Assembly: GCA_003615045.1 (NCBI GenBank)
Contig: ML014132.1
Span: 1-64,000, forward strand
Reading direction: 5' to 3'
DNA length: 64,000 nucleotides
Origin: Caulochytrium protostelioides
Lineage: Eukaryota > Chytridiomycota > Caulochytriomycetes > Caulochytriales > Caulochytriaceae
Shown one piece after another: positions 43,601 to 51,590 of the stretch. The translations under genes and the position numbers were made by a program. The notes under the pieces were generated by a model. The model was not told the origin of the DNA and ran no database searches. It saw nothing but the letters and a program-made list of their open reading frames with translations. Numbering within the stretch: the stretch's first letter is position 1; every line of letters begins with the position of its first letter.

Positions 43601-46223
43601 CGGGATCACGAGTATGAGCTCGATCTGGAGCGAGCGCGACCGCGTGGCCGAGCTGCAGGCGATCGCCGCGGAGATCGTGGCGCAGCAGGGTCGCGAGCCC
43701 CCGCTGCCCGGCAAGCGGCCGACCTCGGCGTCCGAGGAGAGCGGCCACGTGGCCGGCTCGAACCACCGTCTCAACGCAGGAGACAACATCAGCGTCACCT
43801 CCGAAAGGACCAAATCGCTCCGGCGCCTCGTGCGGTACTTTTGCTTCGACAACCGCGTCATTCTCGGATTTGTCGACAACCCGGCATGGGCCAAGGAAGC
43901 CACGCCGGGCACCGAGGACGCCAGCTCGACGGTCCTCGTACTGCGTGACTCGGCAGGACGATACACTTGGAATGCCACGCTGCGCTATCTGGAAACAAAA
44001 GCCAACGAAGAGGCTGCCGCCGCCGCTGCCGCCACAGCAGCAGCAGCCTCTGCCGCCGCTGCACGGGCGGCATCCAGTGCGGCGATTCCGACGATGTCGG
44101 CAACGGCGTCGGGCACCCTGGCCGCGAGTCAATCAGATCCCCTTCTCGAGTCATTGTTCACGACGGCCGCGGCGACGGTGTCGCCACCGCCCGCGCCCAG
44201 CTACCACTTCGAGCCGCGGCTCCCGCCGCAGGAGCCGCCGGGCGCGTCAGTCGTGCACTACACGGCCTTCACCGAGTCCTCGATCCCTGTCTTCGAGGAC
44301 CTGTTGCGCTCGTCGCAGATCGCCGCCGATTTCTCGGTCGTGCGGCACCGCATGGACGCGCAGATCCGTCACGACGCGTCGTGGGTGCGCTCGGCGTATG
44401 CGATGCCGCATCTTCTCAGCCTCCCCGGCACCCTGGCGAGGGCCGCGGCGGCCGCGGGACGACCCGGGAGCGGCGGCGCTGCTGGCAGCTGCGTTGGCAC
44501 GCCGCGTAGCGCGGCGGTGGCACCAGCCGCCGAGCGCGACACGGGGGCCGGCGACTTTGACCCAACGATTGTGGCGCAGCCCCCGCCTTCGGTGGCGTAT
44601 CGCGACCCAGAGATGGCGCCGCCGGCCTTCCGCTTCTTTCTCACCCATATGGGATACCTGGTCCCTGAAGCACGTGGCAAGCTCGTGCCCCTCGCCCTGA
44701 CCCCCGGCCTGATGAAGGATCTGGAGCGGTTTGATGCGCTCTCGGAGCGAGAGACGCTGGCATTTGGGGTGCTGTATATCGGCGCCAACCGGACCCTGAT
44801 GCATGCCGAAGATCTGATCCAGACGCAGGCGGTCAGCGAGGACTTTGCGCGGTTCGTTCGCGGCCTCGGCTGGCCCATCGATGTCGCGACCCACCGCGGG
44901 TTCAAGGGGACGCTCGATCCCGACGAATGCCGCACCGGCATCTACTATGCCTCGCGCACCTCCGAAATGCTGTTTTATACGCCGATGCTGCTGCAGCCCG
45001 ACCGAGAGAAGGACGCCGATCCGCCAGCCGCGGCAGCCGCGACGCCCCGTATGAGCGTCAGCACCGAGATGGCGCTCGATGATGCGGCGCGACTCGGCGA
45101 TTCAGCAGACTCGAGTCCGGAAACTTTTTCCCCCGTCGCGCAGTCGGACTCGTTTGGCGGTTCCGCGACCCACGGAAGTATCACGAGTCACACAACCGCG
45201 GCGACGACGACGACGACGGCGACGGTGACGGCTGCCGCCAGGGATGTGGAGAGCGCAGCGGCCCGTCCCAGTGCCGCCCGATCCGCCGTGAGCAGCGCCC
45301 TCCCAGTTGTGTCGACTCTCGCGCCTCTGGGACTCAGCTCGCCGACGTTGCTTGGGACACCGCTCACCGAGACGTTTGCGGCATCCATGCTCATGTCCGC
45401 CTCGACACCTGCACCGGCACCGGCATTCGGGGCCGTTGCCGCCGACGCGTCAACGCCGTCCAGCGCGTCTGCCGCCGCTGCCGACGCCGCCACCGCCACC
45501 GCGACGCCAACCACGACGGCCACGCCGTCGTCGCCCACGGTCGTCCGACCGCGCCTCGCGCCCGCCTCGGTCGCCAAGTCCTTCCTCGACATGACCCACG
45601 ACGTGATCGTCTGGGTCGTGTGGACCGAGGACCCGCGGGACGTCGCGAACGTCGCGCGCTTCCTGCCGCACCACCCGCAGCGCGCGGCCTCCAACCCCGT
45701 CGCGTCCTCCATGTCTTCGGCCTCCTCGTCGTCAGCACAGCACTCGATGTCGGCGTCCGCGGGCACGGCCGGTGGCGGCGGCTCGGCCCATGCCTCGCCG
45801 CCGCCGCCCGTCGCCAGTGGCACGCCAGGCGCCACCAGCCACCACGCCACCCACGATGTCGTGATCATCGGCATCTCGCCGGTGCCCCCGGTCGCGCCTA
45901 GGACGCCGCTGGCGCCCGGCTCTTCGCCTGAGTCTGCGGCGCTGCCCGACGACGGGCTCGTGCAGGTCAAAATCATGACGAAGCCCAACGTCGAGGACCT
46001 GAATCTGCTGGGCCCGCTGACGGACGGGATGATCGTGCCGCGGCGGGTGTTGGGCCCGCTGGTGCGACTGTCGGCCATGACGGCGCATACGGCCGTCCGG
46101 ACCTTCCGCGGGCTCGCGCGCCGCCCGGCCACGACGCGACGTCAGCAGATCGAAGAGCTCGCCAGCAAGCACCGCGTGAGCTTGTCGCTCGCCGAGTTCT
46201 ACAGTGATATCCTTTGCGACTAA
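40665..46223 (+). CDS. RalGAP beta-subunit-like protein with Rap-GAP fold
   Basis: The probable non-catalytic partner of a RalGAP (TSC2-related) complex that inactivates Ral-type small GTPases. 1852 aa, single exon, ATG 40665. The N-terminal half is armadillo-like helical. It resembles RALGAPB in the opening region (QFPLAVRRKLVWEVTQ; LLWVMEATGQAFALP; VTVYTAWLL) and in ILHMFGAWLFEAL. Poly-Gly/Ala/Ser linkers interrupt it. The C-terminal Rap-GAP region (about 1340-1852) includes ETLAFGVLYIGANRT, FVRGLGWPIDVATHRGFKG and YYASRTSEMLFYTPMLL, then DGLVQVKIMTKPN. Two long low-complexity inserts split the domain. At the Asn-thumb position (GND in active Rap/Rheb GAPs) it has MTHD (His 1645), consistent with the inactive beta subunit. 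The longer tuberin alternative is less likely. Confidence 0.82.
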   Translation: MFLRHIQDLGLLELNPNSGTISQFPLAVRRKLVWEVTQCFIPHNPVVTHPQALIASPSHLLWVMEATGQAFALPIENIPVIQASVTVYTAWLLEPKSSPLQSHWDNYEEVEQTLWQDMFKHFSLLFEPRQPDEFAAAPQMPTNGAASLGNGGSTNNSGGGGGSGGGGLGGLTATASLGGGGHGNSSALANGAAQALLPATAIVDSIDNLLTAQADLCKNVLKIMATSAKQLGSRFSKATWIVLLKVLLGITDRLLSEPLSTPRSPAPPPAAAAGHASAKGDRGDASAKTAAAAAAAAAAASPEVVSTGPRIADDIVRPLMQALCETWLRSGIMDEAMWASLRRLFVRWTHRIDVVRACTVCITGMTHNVIHHLYGPQEGAATVNLDIRGGVALQLSPSFLSLAWHKFIALLDNPCTYAAPILNVAINGIADVAAAFRAIKTNPPDGNTILHMFGAWLFEALTLRAPEYIEARSATLAILCQTFTQHQRRAPFLRIYLERFYAALHAVLSASSITPETLTAIVFNSTALFTRGLAGVRILVPDFIAASRHLLPAVQFRINNADGLQRATLALLQTIAVVPFHFHYVPLPSFSPLDNLNYVSLGSPSLSVVTPGIPDPWAAMSQSVELPTFARLKPVLINMLHLSLRSPDMSSTNIRHIFHMLVCIVNCDPEASLHIIEGTISSCEDMLFTWPASTIQGFLHHLNNLNRPLDAINEHLPEDELVDSPGSRVLVHAVTVVTRLLEYLFQDNLVTTQKSIITSYDTLVRLCLTGRWWNAFPSVQRSVLAVLCRGITTLDRDEPFAAIADDPAQALPGGLSVGGPLGSATAIPASLAGSHVNSRTASVNLGTRGEGSMAGSVVGSLGGPGGPGGGVGMLGTGVLGVHMAGAGDDDSASGSSKPRRPRVPASHRLFPRTANKTSLGLDRGGMNPKETSSAASASGVGIPTFATLSAEMMVKIAAETALNQLSHQLGHVPPPNERVGITSMSSIWSERDRVAELQAIAAEIVAQQGREPPLPGKRPTSASEESGHVAGSNHRLNAGDNISVTSERTKSLRRLVRYFCFDNRVILGFVDNPAWAKEATPGTEDASSTVLVLRDSAGRYTWNATLRYLETKANEEAAAAAAATAAAASAAAARAASSAAIPTMSATASGTLAASQSDPLLESLFTTAAATVSPPPAPSYHFEPRLPPQEPPGASVVHYTAFTESSIPVFEDLLRSSQIAADFSVVRHRMDAQIRHDASWVRSAYAMPHLLSLPGTLARAAAAAGRPGSGGAAGSCVGTPRSAAVAPAAERDTGAGDFDPTIVAQPPPSVAYRDPEMAPPAFRFFLTHMGYLVPEARGKLVPLALTPGLMKDLERFDALSERETLAFGVLYIGANRTLMHAEDLIQTQAVSEDFARFVRGLGWPIDVATHRGFKGTLDPDECRTGIYYASRTSEMLFYTPMLLQPDREKDADPPAAAAATPRMSVSTEMALDDAARLGDSADSSPETFSPVAQSDSFGGSATHGSITSHTTAATTTTTATVTAAARDVESAAARPSAARSAVSSALPVVSTLAPLGLSSPTLLGTPLTETFAASMLMSASTPAPAPAFGAVAADASTPSSASAAAADAATATATPTTTATPSSPTVVRPRLAPASVAKSFLDMTHDVIVWVVWTEDPRDVANVARFLPHHPQRAASNPVASSMSSASSSSAQHSMSASAGTAGGGGSAHASPPPPVASGTPGATSHHATHDVVIIGISPVPPVAPRTPLAPGSSPESAALPDDGLVQVKIMTKPNVEDLNLLGPLTDGMIVPRRVLGPLVRLSAMTAHTAVRTFRGLARRPATTRRQQIEELASKHRVSLSLAEFYSDILCD

Positions 46224-46456
46224 GCGCGCGGGCGCCATTGCTGCACCGCCGTCCTCGCAGGGTTCCCGACGGACACTTGCTTGACGCATAAGACGCTTCT
46301 CTCCGTTTTTTTCTCGAGTCACGACGGCATCGTCGTCGAAGCGATCAACACTATATATAGAACAGAAGAAACAGAGAAGCAGAAAAGAAAAGGTGGTTGA
46401 AAGAAGAGAGGGAAGCGGGTGGTTTAGTACCGTGTATCAAAACAGGAACAGTATCA

Positions 46457-49189
46457 TTAACCACACACGACGCGGTTCAACAAGTACGTGAAGCTTCCAA
46501 TCGCGCGAATGGCGGCGAGCGCCGCAACGGCATAGAAGATGGCACTCAGATAGGGGTTGAACTCGCCACTCTGCGCATTGACATTCATGCTCGGGTAGAA
46601 CCGCTCGGTGATCGCATCCGTGGTGAGCATAATGATCAGAGCGGCGTTCGAGAACATCCAAAAGACAACGAAACGCGTGCGGAAGTTGCGGAAGTAATCT
46701 TCGCTCTTGGTGCGAGCGTCGCGGTGGGCCTTGGCCTCGACGCGCGGAGCGCGCGCCAGCTGCAAGAACTTGGTGTAGTTGGCGTTGATGTCGGACGGGT
46801 CGGTCGGCACCGCGACCGCCACGAGCTGCTCCTTCTTGCCGCCCTTGCCGCCCTTGCCGCCCTTCTTGGTGGCTTGGGCCGCGCCGAGGTCGGTCTGGGC
46901 GGTAGGCATGTTGTCGCCCTTCGTGCCCCACGAGACGTCGTGGAGGTTGCAGAACGCGTACGTCTGGGTGACGTTGACGAACGAGGGGACAGCCAGGAGG
47001 TACTGGATGAAGCAGGTAAACATGTGCCAAGGCTCGAAGAACGCCAGGCTAGCGAGTAAGTAGAGGCCGTACGTCGAGAGGATCGAGATGGTGATGGTGC
47101 GGAAAGCGGCGTTGTTGAAGAGTCGCGCGATCTCCCATCCCGCCGCGGTGCGCGGGACCGTATAGAATACGGTCCAGCCTGCCAGGTAGACGAGCACGCA
47201 CTGGATGAGAGCAAAGATGAGCACGCAGACCATGTAGATCCACTTTGATCCCTGTGGCCGGTTGCCAAGCGAGCAGATAAAGATGAGGACGATGCAGGCA
47301 AGATAGAGTTCTCGTAGGATGGGGAACACGTAGGTACCCGTGCCCCAGAAGGGGTCTTCGCCGCGGCCCGTGTTAGCGGTGTCGGAGTTGTTGATGACGC
47401 CGTGACCGAGGAAGTAGAAGGTGAGGTACCACGACGACAGGGCGAACCAGTTGAAGATCATGTTGACGAGGTTGTAGAAGAGCTCGAACATGAGCAGCAG
47501 CTTGCGCGGGAACGAGTGGTGCGAACGCCAGAAGTAGTACCAGTGAGTCAGGGCATGCAGTCCTGCAAAGAAGGACCCGTTCAGCCAGCGCCGGCGCTGG
47601 GAGATGAACTCGGGAAGCGAGTCGGGCACGTCAGTCTCGGCCTTAGCGGACTTGACATACTTGAGCAACCAGGCTTGGTCGCGCTTCGTCACGAGCTCGA
47701 AGCACAGGATGCGGTCTTCGGCCAGATACATGTTGGCCTCCTGGTAGTTCGTACCGCCGTGCAGGTCCTCGCCTTTGAAGTACTGCGCGAGCGGCCGACC
47801 GCGGAGCGCGGTATACCGGTAGGCGGAGAACGCTCCGGGAAGCACGGAGATGTAGCCGCAGACCGACTCGAAGGGCTTGTCGAGGATGTTGCTCATTTTG
47901 TACTCAAAGTTTTGGGCCGCGACCAATGGATTGAGCAGCTTGCTGCCGAAGCGGCCCGTCTCGGCGTAGATCTCGCCGCAGGCTCCGCCGATACTGGGGT
48001 CGCGGTCGAAGGCCTTCCACAAGTGGTAGATCGACGTGGTCGTGGGCTTGGTCCCGACGTCAATCAGCACGCACACGTTGGGGCGCAGCAAGGGCCCAAA
48101 GGCATTGAAGAACCAGCGGTGGGAATTGATTTTCTTGGCGTTCTGCTCCTTGAGGCAGAACAGCACCTGGACTGGTACGATCCCGGCTTCGGGACCGCGG
48201 ATACGGGAGTCCATATCGAATGCGATCTGCGTCGTGTACTCGAACAGATGCGCCGTCACGGGCTTTTCGTTCACGTGATCCTTCATGACACCGTCTTGGT
48301 AGACCCCGAGCACGCCGAGCACCGAGAGGACGCGGGGGTGGATCTTCTTACGGCCGTCGCTGACAATGCAGATCACGACCTTCTGCCAGCCCTCTTTGCC
48401 CCACGTGCGCGACCGCGAGTGCGTGCACAGATGTGCGATATTCTTCTGCAGCGCCGTCAAGGTCTTGCAGAACAAGGCATCATCCTCGTTGTACATCGTC
48501 ACCACGATGAACAACTCGGTCTGCCGGCCGTACTCCTGCTGGCGCAGCGTGTAGCCCTCGCGGCTGAACGCGTCAGGCCCGCACGTCACCGCTGTATATC
48601 GCATATGCGTGGCTTCTTCGGCGCCGCGGAGCTTGCCTGCTTGCGCCACGCGCGCCGGCACGGGGATGTCGACGACCAGGTTGCCCTGGGGCGTCAGGGC
48701 GATATCGCGCACCGTCGTGTGCTTCATGGTGCCCGCCCAGTTGTAGTTCCAGTCGTCGTAGGCATTCCGGAAGTACGGCATTGCCGCAGGCATACCACCG
48801 GGGCCGCCCGGGTACGGCGCGTACATGCCCGGCTGCGGGGGAGGCGGGTAGCCGCCCTGCATGGGCGGAGCGAGGGGCCGCGGCGGGCCGAAGCGCAGGT
48901 CGACAGGGTGCTGCGCCATCGGCAGCGGCTGGGGCGGGTGGTTCATCCCGACCATCGACGGGCTGTGGTCAGAGGAGCTGGCCATCGATCCGGTCGTCCA
49001 TGCCGGCGGCTGCGGCACGCCTGGCGGCGCCGGGCCCATTGGCTGCTGCTGCTGCTGTTGTTGATGCTGCTGCTGCTGTTGCTGCTGGATCATTTGTCGA
49101 TGCTGCTGATGTTGGGGCTGATCCATGGCGGGGTGGGGCGGTGTAGGACTCTCCCATTGGCGTGAGCCGCCGGGAGAGGGCCCAGCCAT
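46457..49189 (-). CDS. CHS: Chitin synthase (class I-III type)
   Basis: A plasma-membrane processive glycosyltransferase (GT2) making chitin from UDP-GlcNAc. 910 aa, single exon, ATG 49187-49189. A Gln/Pro-rich cytosolic N-terminus (poly-Gln about 30-50) is followed by the chitin-synthase N domain (QTELFIVVTMYNEDD) and the catalytic region: VLIDVGTKP, GGACGEIYAETG, NFEYKMSNILDKP, FSAYRY, EDR (Asp 492), then QRRRW (531-535), the product-binding signature. Several membrane helices follow to about residue 760, and two more lie close to the C-terminus. The compact N-terminus without a myosin motor or cytochrome b5 excludes classes IV-VII. It is tail-to-tail with the RalGAP-beta-like gene (233 bp apart). 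Confidence 0.95.
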   Translation of the reverse strand: MAGPSPGGSRQWESPTPPHPAMDQPQHQQHRQMIQQQQQQQHQQQQQQQPMGPAPPGVPQPPAWTTGSMASSSDHSPSMVGMNHPPQPLPMAQHPVDLRFGPPRPLAPPMQGGYPPPPQPGMYAPYPGGPGGMPAAMPYFRNAYDDWNYNWAGTMKHTTVRDIALTPQGNLVVDIPVPARVAQAGKLRGAEEATHMRYTAVTCGPDAFSREGYTLRQQEYGRQTELFIVVTMYNEDDALFCKTLTALQKNIAHLCTHSRSRTWGKEGWQKVVICIVSDGRKKIHPRVLSVLGVLGVYQDGVMKDHVNEKPVTAHLFEYTTQIAFDMDSRIRGPEAGIVPVQVLFCLKEQNAKKINSHRWFFNAFGPLLRPNVCVLIDVGTKPTTTSIYHLWKAFDRDPSIGGACGEIYAETGRFGSKLLNPLVAAQNFEYKMSNILDKPFESVCGYISVLPGAFSAYRYTALRGRPLAQYFKGEDLHGGTNYQEANMYLAEDRILCFELVTKRDQAWLLKYVKSAKAETDVPDSLPEFISQRRRWLNGSFFAGLHALTHWYYFWRSHHSFPRKLLLMFELFYNLVNMIFNWFALSSWYLTFYFLGHGVINNSDTANTGRGEDPFWGTGTYVFPILRELYLACIVLIFICSLGNRPQGSKWIYMVCVLIFALIQCVLVYLAGWTVFYTVPRTAAGWEIARLFNNAAFRTITISILSTYGLYLLASLAFFEPWHMFTCFIQYLLAVPSFVNVTQTYAFCNLHDVSWGTKGDNMPTAQTDLGAAQATKKGGKGGKGGKKEQLVAVAVPTDPSDINANYTKFLQLARAPRVEAKAHRDARTKSEDYFRNFRTRFVVFWMFSNAALIIMLTTDAITERFYPSMNVNAQSGEFNPYLSAIFYAVAALAAIRAIGSFTYLLNRVVCG

Positions 49190-50518
49190 CGTGGGGACGA
49201 TGTGGCCACGGGGTTGGTTTGCTTGCCCCGATGCGGCGGACTATGAAGGACCCTTGAGATAGGGAAAGCCGGAAAAAAGACCGACGCTGTGGACGAGGAA
49301 GCGGTGACGCCGTAGGGCCACGATTCAGGGTAGCAGAAGCTGAAGCTGACGAGGTTGGAGTGGAAACCGCCGTGGATCGATGATGGCAACCAGGATTTCA
49401 GGCTGCGTTGGACGAGTCAGCGCGCTGCGTGTGCGCTTAATGCCCGTCGTATGAAGAAGAGCCGGCCGCGAGCTTTTTCTAGCGATTGCAGCGCAGGGGG
49501 CCTCTCGGCAAGATCATGGGCGGCAACGACCCGCGCTGCTCCGCCCCCGTCACACAGAGAAAGGGCGACGGGGAAGGGGTCCGGAAGGGCTCGTCGGATA
49601 AAACGGACCGCAGGGGCGGAAGCAGACCGGCGGCGGCGGCGGTCAAGAGAAAACGGCGGCAAACTAGAAACCCGAAGCGGCACGAGACCTGTAAACACCC
49701 AACAGCGAGGTAGCTTGGCGACAGGAAGAAAGAAACCGCAGCACCAGTATACGCGACGCATCAATTCGGGGTGTCTGGTCCGTCGTCGTGATTTCTTTCT
49801 CGGTAGCGACCCATCATTGAAAGCTAGCCAATGAGCAGGCTAGAAGACAAGATGCATGGTGAATGAATGGCACCGCCATGGCCGTCGAGCTCGGTCGGCC
49901 TGTCCGTGATCAGCCATTGGCGTTGGTCCGATGCGATCCGGGTCGCAGCCTCGGCGCCGCCGTCCGGCCGTCCGCCGTGGCCCCGTTGACCTCCCTCAGG
50001 CCAGGCGAGGCGCGTGGCTCGACAGGCGCCGGGAACCCGGGTGGCCCACCGACCTTACGGCGGCCGCGCGCTGCGCAGGCGGTCCCAGCGCACGGGCCGC
50101 GGCAGTATGAATGTCGTCGGCCGCCGGCGGTCCCGGACGCGCCGGTCCCGCCGGCCACACGCGATCCTTCTGGATCCGAGGGCCCGACGCCGGGCTGCGG
50201 CCCAGCCACGGCCGGCGACCCTTGCGCCCGGCGCGACGGCGGCCGCGGCGGCCATACCGCCAGGCCCCCGGCCGACCAGCCTCGCTGTGAAAAAATAATT
50301 GCAAAAAAATGGCGGCGCCCGGGGGCGGGTCCCAATCCTCCCGCCGCCGTCGCCGTCGCCGCCGCCGTCGCCGCCGTCGCTGCCGTCGCCGCCGCCGCCG
50401 CCGCCGCAGATCGTGAGCGGCTTCCGTCGCGGGAAGCTGTGTCCGTGGGCGGCGGTCACACCCGGCGCCATGGCGTGATACCGCGTGGCGTCGACCACGA
50501 AACCTGTATATTCCTTGT
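49190..50518. other. Intergenic upstream of chitin synthase
   Basis: No gene supported. It should contain the chitin synthase promoter. A strong GCC/GTC microsatellite lies at 50338-50407. Poly-A-rich patches near 50286-50308 interrupt the GC-rich background. Confidence 0.45.
50338..50407. repeat. (GCC/GTC)n microsatellite
   Basis: About 23 trinucleotide units alternating CCG and TCG, in non-coding sequence next to a Fanzor relic. Confidence 0.9.
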
Positions 50519-51590
50519 AGAGAACGGACAGGCCCCCCATCCCTGACCCAGCACGCACACCATCCCCTCCCGGACGTCCCAAGGGTTCCCCCACAGAGGC
50601 AGTAGGGCATTGAGTTATGAAACGGGCCCAGGATGGCAGCACAACGCCTTCGGTATGACGGGTATGGCCAGGCAGCGTCGGATGTTCACCGCCGCATTGA
50701 GATCGCGGTTCACAAACTTGCCGTTGGTGGGTTCACACCACAGCAAACCGCGGACCACGGTCCCCTCGCGCCGGCGTTGACCGGGTTTTAGGGCCCCATT
50801 CGGCTGGGCATACACCCCAATCGGGAGGACCCGGTCGACCTCCATCGGCGCGGTGGGGTGGGCGCCCGCCCGGGACGCGCGAGACCTCGGCACGACCGCC
50901 GTGGTCCAGATATGCGCCTTTGTCAGGTTCCGATTCGTCTCGGCATGCCTCTGGGTTGACTGGAATCCGTCGACCAGGACGATGCGGCGGCGCTGGGCAC
51001 ACGCCTTGTAAACCCGAGCCGTAGGCACAGCCGAACGTGGACGCACTCACGGATCTTATCGCTGTTGATGGTGTGAGTGAACGGGTAGCTCTTGCCTTCT
51101 AGCTTGCGGAGCGCCAGGGTGGCTGCCCGCTGCTTTATGGACATGGCCTTGAAGGTTATCATGTCACAGGCCACCAGCTCGAGTCCCTTCAGCAGGCCAT
51201 AGAGCATGAGGGTGTCGATGGTGATCAAGTGAGCGCATCTCGGGGACAACGGCACGACGTTGACGGCCGGCAGCTCAGCGGCCTCCAGGTTCCGCCAGAC
51301 GAGAAATTCTGTGCAAGGTGCCCTTGCTTTTCAGCTAGCGAGTTGGCGCATATTTGTCCGTCGCGATGCCAAGTATGCTGCAGTGCGCAGCCACCGTCTG
51401 CTCCTTGAGCGGCGACCACGTTACGGCGTTCAAGTCTTGACGCGGCTCCTCCCCACAGATCCGACGCATCCAGATGCGCTGCGGGTCCATCAGGCCGTTG
51501 GCCGTCTGGAAGACGTGCAGGTACTTCTTGACCCGCGCCGCGAAGCTGAGCTGGTAGTGGTTGCTCAGATTGGTCTGGTACAGAGAAAGC
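50519..51590 (-). pseudogene. Internally deleted Fanzor relic
   Basis: Read on the minus strand, the remnant starts around 51590 with TNLSNHYQLSFAARVKKY...FQTANGLMDPQ, matching the 18.7-kb copy but without its stop codons. It continues LITIDTLMLYGLLKGLELVACD and TLALRKLEGKSYPFTHTI, then jumps at about 51020-51040 directly to PTARVYKACAQRRRIVLVDGF. About 650 bp present in the 17-19-kb copy, including RuvC-I, are missing. The C-terminal block is complete: RGLLWCEPTN and FVNRDLNAAVNIRRC (RuvC-III Asp), ending at a stop at 50616 (TAA). The position that reads VDEF in the 17-19-kb copy is VDGF here. It cannot encode an active nuclease. Confidence 0.75.
50527..51002 (-). repeat. Inverted copy of a ~475-bp Fanzor 3' block
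   Basis: Nearly identical to 57153-57625 in opposite orientation. I noticed two substitutions over the coding part (the translations are the same), with small indels appearing only at the non-coding end. Similarity falls sharply at the GTGTGCCC on the coding side. Confidence 0.9.

Noticed and set aside
42455-43978. 507-codon open frame antisense to the RalGAP-beta-like gene
   Set aside because: An open frame produced by high third-position G/C of the sense gene; no family signature.
47402-49165. 587-codon plus-strand frame opposite chitin synthase
   Set aside because: The sense strand carries all chitin synthase motifs; the antisense product is His/Arg/Val-rich without motifs.
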